Positions 60,718 to 64,000 of a DNA stretch of 64,000 bases are shown here, piece after piece. Under the pieces are notes generated by a model that saw only the letters and a list, made by a program, of their open reading frames with translations, was not told the DNA's origin and did no database searches. Position numbers and translations under genes: made by a program. The stretch is from Bacillota bacterium (lineage in GTDB: Bacteria; Bacillota; UBA4882; UBA8346), in the NCBI GenBank assembly GCA_023417475.1, contig JAEZFP010000055.1, positions 124,001 through 188,000 of the forward strand, given 5' to 3'. Each line of letters opens with the position of its first letter. The first letter of the stretch is position 1.

Positions 60718-60747
60718 TTGGTGAATCGTTCCGTATAGATGTATAAA
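60718..60747 (+). promoter_or_regulatory. Possible promoter of the zinc-ribbon gene
   Basis: TTGGTG (60718-60723) and TATAAA (60742-60747) are 18 bases apart, some 20 bases before the start. Match to consensus is moderate. Confidence 0.4.
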
Positions 60748-60768
60748 TCCTCCAAAGAGGTGATAAAA

Positions 60769-62142
60769 ATGCTAATGTGTAGTGAATGCGGTGCCCATGT
60801 TGAGGACAATGTTTTGGCCTGCGTGATCTGTGGCAGCAATTTGACTGTTCCGGCGGACAATGCGGGTGATACGCCGACTTCAATAGGGATGGTCACTGAA
60901 ACCGAAGTGCAATCGGTATTAGCCGAAGCGCCGGCAGTTGACCGTGGGGCAACCGACACCGGAAGTACAACCGTAGACAATGAGGCAACGACCACGGATG
61001 ACTCTGACCTAATTTACACCAGTGACGAACTTGATCTGGAATGGATTACGGATTCCGATGTTGCAAACCCGGAGGAAGCCATTGCGCCGGAAACCGCCGT
61101 CGACCCGGAGCCGGAACCGGTTGTCGCTCGGGCAACGGCCCAAGTCGACGATCTCCCGGCCTCCGAAAGCGTACCGGAGATTCCACCGGTGGAGTCCGTT
61201 GCGCCGGCTCTCCCGGTCTCGCCGGCGGAGAACCTACGCTCAGAGCTGACCGAACCGCTGGAGATGCCGGGATTGGATGCCTTACGCGAAGTCGTTTCCA
61301 CGGCGGAACCCGGAAGTGCGGCCATGACTGCGAACTTTGGAACCGAAGTGGTTTCGGTTAGCGACGGTCATATGGGGAAAGGTCTGATCAGACCGCAGGT
61401 GGTGGCGGTTGAATCCGACGGCTATCATTTCCGCTATGATGAGCCTAAAACCAATGTGGTCAAGATGGAACAAACCCCGGAACAAACGGTGGAGTTTCGG
61501 GTGACCGGCGAACAGATGGAGAAACTCAAAGCGGAACAATTCCCCATGGAAGTGGAAGCGGTCGTGGATACCCCGCCTGAAACCGATCCGTCGTTGGCTG
61601 AAGCGTTGTTAGCCGATTCGGCAGTCGACGCCGATACCGGCGAAGCCCCGGAGGTAGCTGAAACGGTTGCCGTCCCGCCCCTTGACGACGCAATCTTCGA
61701 ACCGGTTGTGGTAAATCTCGATGAATTATTGGAAGGGTCGCCGGAGCCCATGGGTGAGGCCGGGTCGGAACCGGAGCGTGAGTCGGAAATTGAATTGATC
61801 GAGGAACTTGAACCCGAAAACGAAACTCCGCTTCCGGAGCCGGAGTTGACCTTGGAACCGCAGTCGACGCCGGAGCCGCTTCCCGTCATGCTTTGGGACG
61901 CGAAACCGAAATTTGAAATCACTAGCAAAACTGTTTCGGTTTTCGGTCACTACGGCCAAGTGGCGGAACGTTTGGATCTGAACCAGGTCCGCCGGATCGC
62001 GCTGGAACGGTCGTTTTGGGGATTGTTGTTCGGTTTTAGCACCCTCAAATTTTTCACCGCCAATCCCGCCGAACCCGCCTTGGTCATCAAAGGGGTGAAG
62101 CGGGCGGGAGAGATCCGGGCCTTAATTGATAATTATTTATGA
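60769..62142 (+). CDS. Zinc-ribbon protein with long acidic linker and C-terminal PH-like domain
   Basis: This 457-residue protein begins MLMCSECGAHVEDNVLACVICG, a CxxC...CxxC zinc ribbon (shown here as CSEC and CVIC). Residues about 35-385 are low-complexity and very acidic, rich in Pro, Glu, Val, Thr and Ala. The last 75 residues (FEITSKTVSVFGHYGQVAER ... EIRALIDNYL) resemble a bacterial PH-like domain. ATG 60769 follows AAAGAGGTG. No membrane segment is seen. I do not recognise a specific function; zinc ribbons in such proteins often mediate protein contacts. Confidence 0.7.
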   Translation: MLMCSECGAHVEDNVLACVICGSNLTVPADNAGDTPTSIGMVTETEVQSVLAEAPAVDRGATDTGSTTVDNEATTTDDSDLIYTSDELDLEWITDSDVANPEEAIAPETAVDPEPEPVVARATAQVDDLPASESVPEIPPVESVAPALPVSPAENLRSELTEPLEMPGLDALREVVSTAEPGSAAMTANFGTEVVSVSDGHMGKGLIRPQVVAVESDGYHFRYDEPKTNVVKMEQTPEQTVEFRVTGEQMEKLKAEQFPMEVEAVVDTPPETDPSLAEALLADSAVDADTGEAPEVAETVAVPPLDDAIFEPVVVNLDELLEGSPEPMGEAGSEPERESEIELIEELEPENETPLPEPELTLEPQSTPEPLPVMLWDAKPKFEITSKTVSVFGHYGQVAERLDLNQVRRIALERSFWGLLFGFSTLKFFTANPAEPALVIKGVKRAGEIRALIDNYL

Positions 62143-62159
62143 TGAACTTTCGGATGGCG

Positions 62160-62193
62160 AAACTGCCGTGGGTTGAACAGCACACGGCAGTTT
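62160..62193 (+). terminator. Hairpin after the zinc-ribbon gene
   Basis: AAACTGCCGTG (62160-62170) pairs perfectly with CACGGCAGTTT (62183-62193). The T-tail is short (TTT), but position and stem strength suggest a terminator. Confidence 0.65.
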
Positions 62194-62283
62194 GCCGTCA
62201 ATGTAACGGTCCGACCCAAGTTGGTTTTCTGCAAATGGGGTTGCAGACCTGCTTTCGGCCCAGAAATTGGTGCTAAAAAAACC

Positions 62284-62312
62284 TTGACGCAGGTGGGTTG
62301 GAGTGATAAAAT
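62284..62312 (+). promoter_or_regulatory. Promoter of tRNA-Gly
   Basis: TTGACG (62284-62289), 17 bases, TAAAAT (62307-62312), placed about 14 bases before the mature tRNA. Near-consensus sigma-A promoter. Confidence 0.85.
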
Positions 62313-62325
62313 AATCTTTACCGAC

Positions 62326-62401
62326 GCGGGAGTAGCTCAGTTGGTAGAGCGTCAGCCTTCCAAGCTGAATGTCGCGGGTTCGAGCCCCGTTTCCCGCTCC
62401 A
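62326..62401 (+). tRNA. tRNA-Gly (anticodon UCC)
   Basis: The acceptor stem GCGGGAG/TTCCCGC, D arm (GCTCAGTTGGTAGAGC), anticodon loop CTTCCAA (anticodon TCC) and T arm with GGTTCGAGCC all fold normally. The 3' CCA is encoded (62399-62401). It reads GGA/GGG glycine codons. It has its own promoter and terminator. Confidence 0.97.
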
Positions 62402-62415
62402 AAGTGTTAATTGAG

Positions 62416-62446
62416 CTTTCAAGGGTTTCCTTGGAAGTTTTTTATT
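62416..62446 (+). terminator. Terminator after tRNA-Gly
   Basis: CTTTCAAGG (62416-62424) pairs with CCTTGGAAG (62429-62437) with one wobble, followed by TTTTTTATTT. Confidence 0.88.
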
Positions 62447-62486
62447 TACTCAATAAACATCCCCTATATCCTTCGCGAGAACGGGC

Positions 62487-62515
62487 TTGAATGGACATTT
62501 CGGTTGTGATATAAT
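62487..62515 (+). promoter_or_regulatory. Promoter of tRNA-Arg
   Basis: TTGAAT (62487-62492), 17 bases, TATAAT (62510-62515), 12 bases before the mature tRNA. The -10 box is perfect. Confidence 0.88.
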
Positions 62516-62527
62516 ATATTAGCAAAT

Positions 62528-62603
62528 GCGCCTGTAGCTCAGGGGATAGAGCAACGGACTTCTAATCCGTTGGCCGTAGGTTCGATTCCTACCAGGCGCG
62601 CCA
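62528..62603 (+). tRNA. tRNA-Arg (anticodon UCU)
   Basis: The acceptor stem GCGCCTG/CAGGCGC, D arm, anticodon loop CTTCTAA (anticodon TCT) and T arm GGTTCGATTCC fold normally. CCA is encoded (62601-62603). It reads AGA/AGG arginine codons. Confidence 0.97.
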
Positions 62604-62618
62604 TTTAGTAATGACAGG

Positions 62619-62646
62619 GGTTTGCGGGATTCCGCAAACCTTTTTA
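62619..62646 (+). terminator. Terminator after tRNA-Arg
   Basis: GGTTTGCGG (62619-62627) pairs perfectly with CCGCAAACC (62632-62640) around GATT, followed by TTTTT. Confidence 0.93.
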
Positions 62647-62701
62647 TATTGCTTTCGGTGATTAAAACAGTAAAATGCTCCGAAAAAATCATAAATCATC
62701 C

Positions 62702-62960
62702 GCATAAAGATAAAAAACTAGGAATAAATAGACGATCTATCTTGATAAATATTTAATTGACTTCGATAAATGTTTTTGGGATCATGATAAATATTTAATT
62801 GATCTTGATAATTATTTAATCCATCTTAATAAATATTTTTTTGACATCGATAAATATTTTTGTGACCTTGATAAATAAAAAAATAAGCGTGAAAAATACT
62901 TTTGCGCCTTGAAGAAATATTTAAGTGCCTTTGATAAATATTTTTGCAACCCCTAAAATA
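62702..62960 (+). repeat. Degenerate tandem array, exact 21-bp period (array 2)
   Basis: Ten clear units begin at 62744, 62765, 62786, 62807, 62828, 62849, 62870, 62891, 62912 and 62933, always 21 bases apart with no insertion or deletion. Weaker units lie at 62723, 62702 and 62954. The unit starts GATAAATATTT, then two A/T bases, then about TTGACCTT. One + frame gives DKYLIDL/DKYFCDL-like heptads but is broken by stop codons and has no start. The array fills most of the gap between the tRNA-Arg terminator and the DUF523 gene. The next 75 bases (62961-63036) are AT-rich with nothing recognisable. Confidence 0.88.
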
Positions 62961-63036
62961 AAGATATCGCGGTAAAAATATTATTTACCGAGTATAATTT
63001 ATAATATTACGAGATATTCGAACTTTCCGGCGCAAT

Positions 63037-63525
63037 TTAGATCAGGGTTTCCGGTAACAATTTGGGGAGGTCTTCCTCGGTGCCCATGGGGATTTGGGTC
63101 TTTTGCCGCAATAAGGCCACCGCCACGCCATCGCCCGGCCGCAAGGCGCCGCTGAAGGTTCCGTCGTAGATCTGATTCACGCCGCAAGAGGGGCTTTTGG
63201 CTTTCAGCAAGATCCAGCGGGGTTGGTGTTTTTCCGCCAGTTCCAGGACTTTTGTGGCACCATGGCAAAACTCCGCGGTGACGTCCAATCCGGCGCGGTT
63301 GATCACACGGGCTTGTCCGGCTAACACCTCGGCGCCGTTTCCCGCGTTGATCTCCGCCGGCGGCCGGGGAGTCGGAAGCTTGCCGAGCACTTCCGGGCAG
63401 AAGGGGATCACTTCGTAACCCGCCAATTTGTCCACTAAACCAGCCACCGTTTTACTTCCGCCGTCATAACGGCAGTTTACCCCGAGCAAACAGGCGCTGA
63501 CCATTACCGTAGGTTTGGTTTCCAT
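63037..63525 (-). CDS. DUF523 family protein
   Basis: This 162-residue protein has the DUF523 motifs SACLLGVNCRYDGG near the start, IPFCPEVLGKLPTPRPPAEI and ILLKAKSPSCGV. The conserved Cys residues suggest metal or iron-sulfur binding, or a redox role. The function is not established. ATG at 63525 (-) follows AAGGAG. A good promoter lies just upstream, so it is a single-gene transcript reading toward array 2, which would form its 3' region. No terminator is evident for it. Confidence 0.88.
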   Translation of the reverse strand: METKPTVMVSACLLGVNCRYDGGSKTVAGLVDKLAGYEVIPFCPEVLGKLPTPRPPAEINAGNGAEVLAGQARVINRAGLDVTAEFCHGATKVLELAEKHQPRWILLKAKSPSCGVNQIYDGTFSGALRPGDGVAVALLRQKTQIPMGTEEDLPKLLPETLI

Positions 63526-63556
63526 TGGATACTCCTTAACTGCAGTTCCTTCTGTT

Positions 63557-63585
63557 ATCCTATCAAAAAAGACGCCGTAGTGCAA
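63557..63585 (-). promoter_or_regulatory. Promoter of the DUF523 gene
   Basis: On the - strand TTGCAC (63585-63580) and TAGGAT (63562-63557) are 17 bases apart, giving a leader of about 25 bases. Confidence 0.65.
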
Positions 63586-63831
63586 ACAGAAATCGAGGCA
63601 GCTGGGGCGGTGCCGGCGGCGTTCCGGATGACGCAATTATCTAGAAAATACTTCGACGCCTAAAAACGATCATTTTGTCCTTTCAAAAGACAACCACTTC
63701 GGAGTCTATACAATCGTTTGTAGAGTTCAAAGCCTTGTGGTTACCCTTTTAAAGGGCAAGGGATCGCACTTAGACCAAATTTCGTGCTTCGCTTGCCACG
63801 GGCCAGGTTGGGTTGCGCGGACGACGCCGGG
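63586..63831. other. Divergent intergenic region
   Basis: Together with its flanking promoters this is a 385-base gap. It holds several short hairpins, for example CCCTTTTAAAGGG near 63737-63749, but no riboswitch class or ORF with a ribosome site that I recognise. Confidence 0.5.
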
Positions 63832-63860
63832 TTGCTTTTTTCGTCGTTATTCAATATAAT
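63832..63860 (+). promoter_or_regulatory. Promoter of the last gene
   Basis: TTGCTT (63832-63837), 17 bases, TATAAT (63855-63860). Transcription should start near 63867, about 43 bases before the gene. Confidence 0.75.
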
Positions 63861-63909
63861 CATAGTCGGTGATTCATCTTATTTTTGGGGACAAGGAGGG
63901 ATAAAAACA

Positions 63910-64000
63910 ATGCGACTCAATAGGTTTCAAACCTTGGTCTTTTTGGCAGTGATCGTCTTTCTGTTGATGATTGTGTTCGCCGGATACAGCGATGCGCTGA
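63910..64000 (+). CDS. Start of an exported or membrane protein (cut by window end)
   Basis: Only 30 codons are visible: MRLNRFQTLVFLAVIVFLLM and then IVFAGYSDAL. This is a positively charged start plus a hydrophobic segment, as in a signal peptide or membrane anchor. AAGGAGGG precedes the ATG and a consensus promoter lies upstream. The product cannot be identified. Confidence 0.8.
   Translation, partial: MRLNRFQTLVFLAVIVFLLMIVFAGYSDAL

Noticed and set aside
62173..62490. A 105-codon + strand ORF
   Set aside because: It runs through the tRNA-Gly gene and its promoter and terminator, and has no ribosome site.
63586..63831. T-box or other leader RNA before the last gene
   Set aside because: The T-box core and specifier features are absent, and the promoter lies downstream of the small hairpins, so they are not in that gene's transcript.

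Overview
The window looks like a chromosomal segment of an endospore-forming, flagellated, fermentative member of the Bacillota (clostridial grade). The basis is a complete sporulation block (spoIIGA, sigE, sigG, spoIIR), a Gram-positive fla/che operon with FliY, CheC, CheD and FlbD, an oxygen-sensitive glycyl-radical pyruvate formate-lyase, strong AGGAGG ribosome sites with frequent GTG/TTG starts, and DivIB-type division genes. The species cannot be named from the sequence alone. Coding density is high and nearly everything reads on the + strand. Only pstS, a metallophosphoesterase and a DUF523 gene lie on the - strand.

Layout. 1-4.6 kb: the tail of a MacB/FtsX-type ABC permease, then two back-to-back response regulator/histidine kinase pairs. 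4.6-7.8 kb: a consensus promoter, a ZTP (pfl-motif) riboswitch with overlapping terminator, then pflB-pflA. 7.9-11.4 kb: a lipoprotein with a glycosidase-like propeller sequence, a CYTH protein, msrA and a GltD-like flavoprotein. 11.5-15.5 kb: comEA-comEC-holA. 15.8-48.3 kb: one very long flagellar/chemotaxis operon starting at a near-perfect sigma-28 promoter: flgBC, fliEFGHIJ, a MotE-like gene, fliK, flgD, a TIGR02530-type gene, flgE, flbD, motAB, fliLMY, cheY, fliOPQR, flhBAFG, a PilZ gene, cheAWCD, sigD, a DUF342 gene and two small genes. 48.3-53.9 kb: divIB/ftsQ, ftsZ, spoIIGA-sigE and sigG-spoIIR. 54-64 kb: typA, a ClpP-like protease, pstS (-), a PAP2 phosphatase, a metallophosphoesterase (-), a zinc-ribbon protein, tRNA-Gly and tRNA-Arg, a DUF523 protein (-) and the start of an exported protein.

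How the parts fit. The fla/che operon encodes basal body, export gate, hook, stator, switch, chemotaxis core and its own sigma factor, so sigma-28 should reinforce its own transcription. The sporulation block holds both sides of the sigma-E checkpoint: SpoIIR (forespore signal), SpoIIGA (mother-cell protease) and pro-sigma-E, plus sigma-G. A sigma-F-like promoter lies in front of sigG-spoIIR. The ZTP switch ties formate production by PFL to one-carbon/purine status.

The most unusual non-genic signal is a pair of degenerate tandem arrays with an exact 21-bp period. One lies inside the flagellar operon between flgE and flbD, the other between tRNA-Arg and the DUF523 gene. Both keep strict phase while units diverge, share an AAATAT-AATT-type core in the same orientation, and match no feature class I can name. 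Other structures worth a look are hairpins on both sides of flgE, a long inverted repeat between two convergent genes, an orphan terminator-like hairpin between divergent genes, and alternative hairpins before ftsZ.
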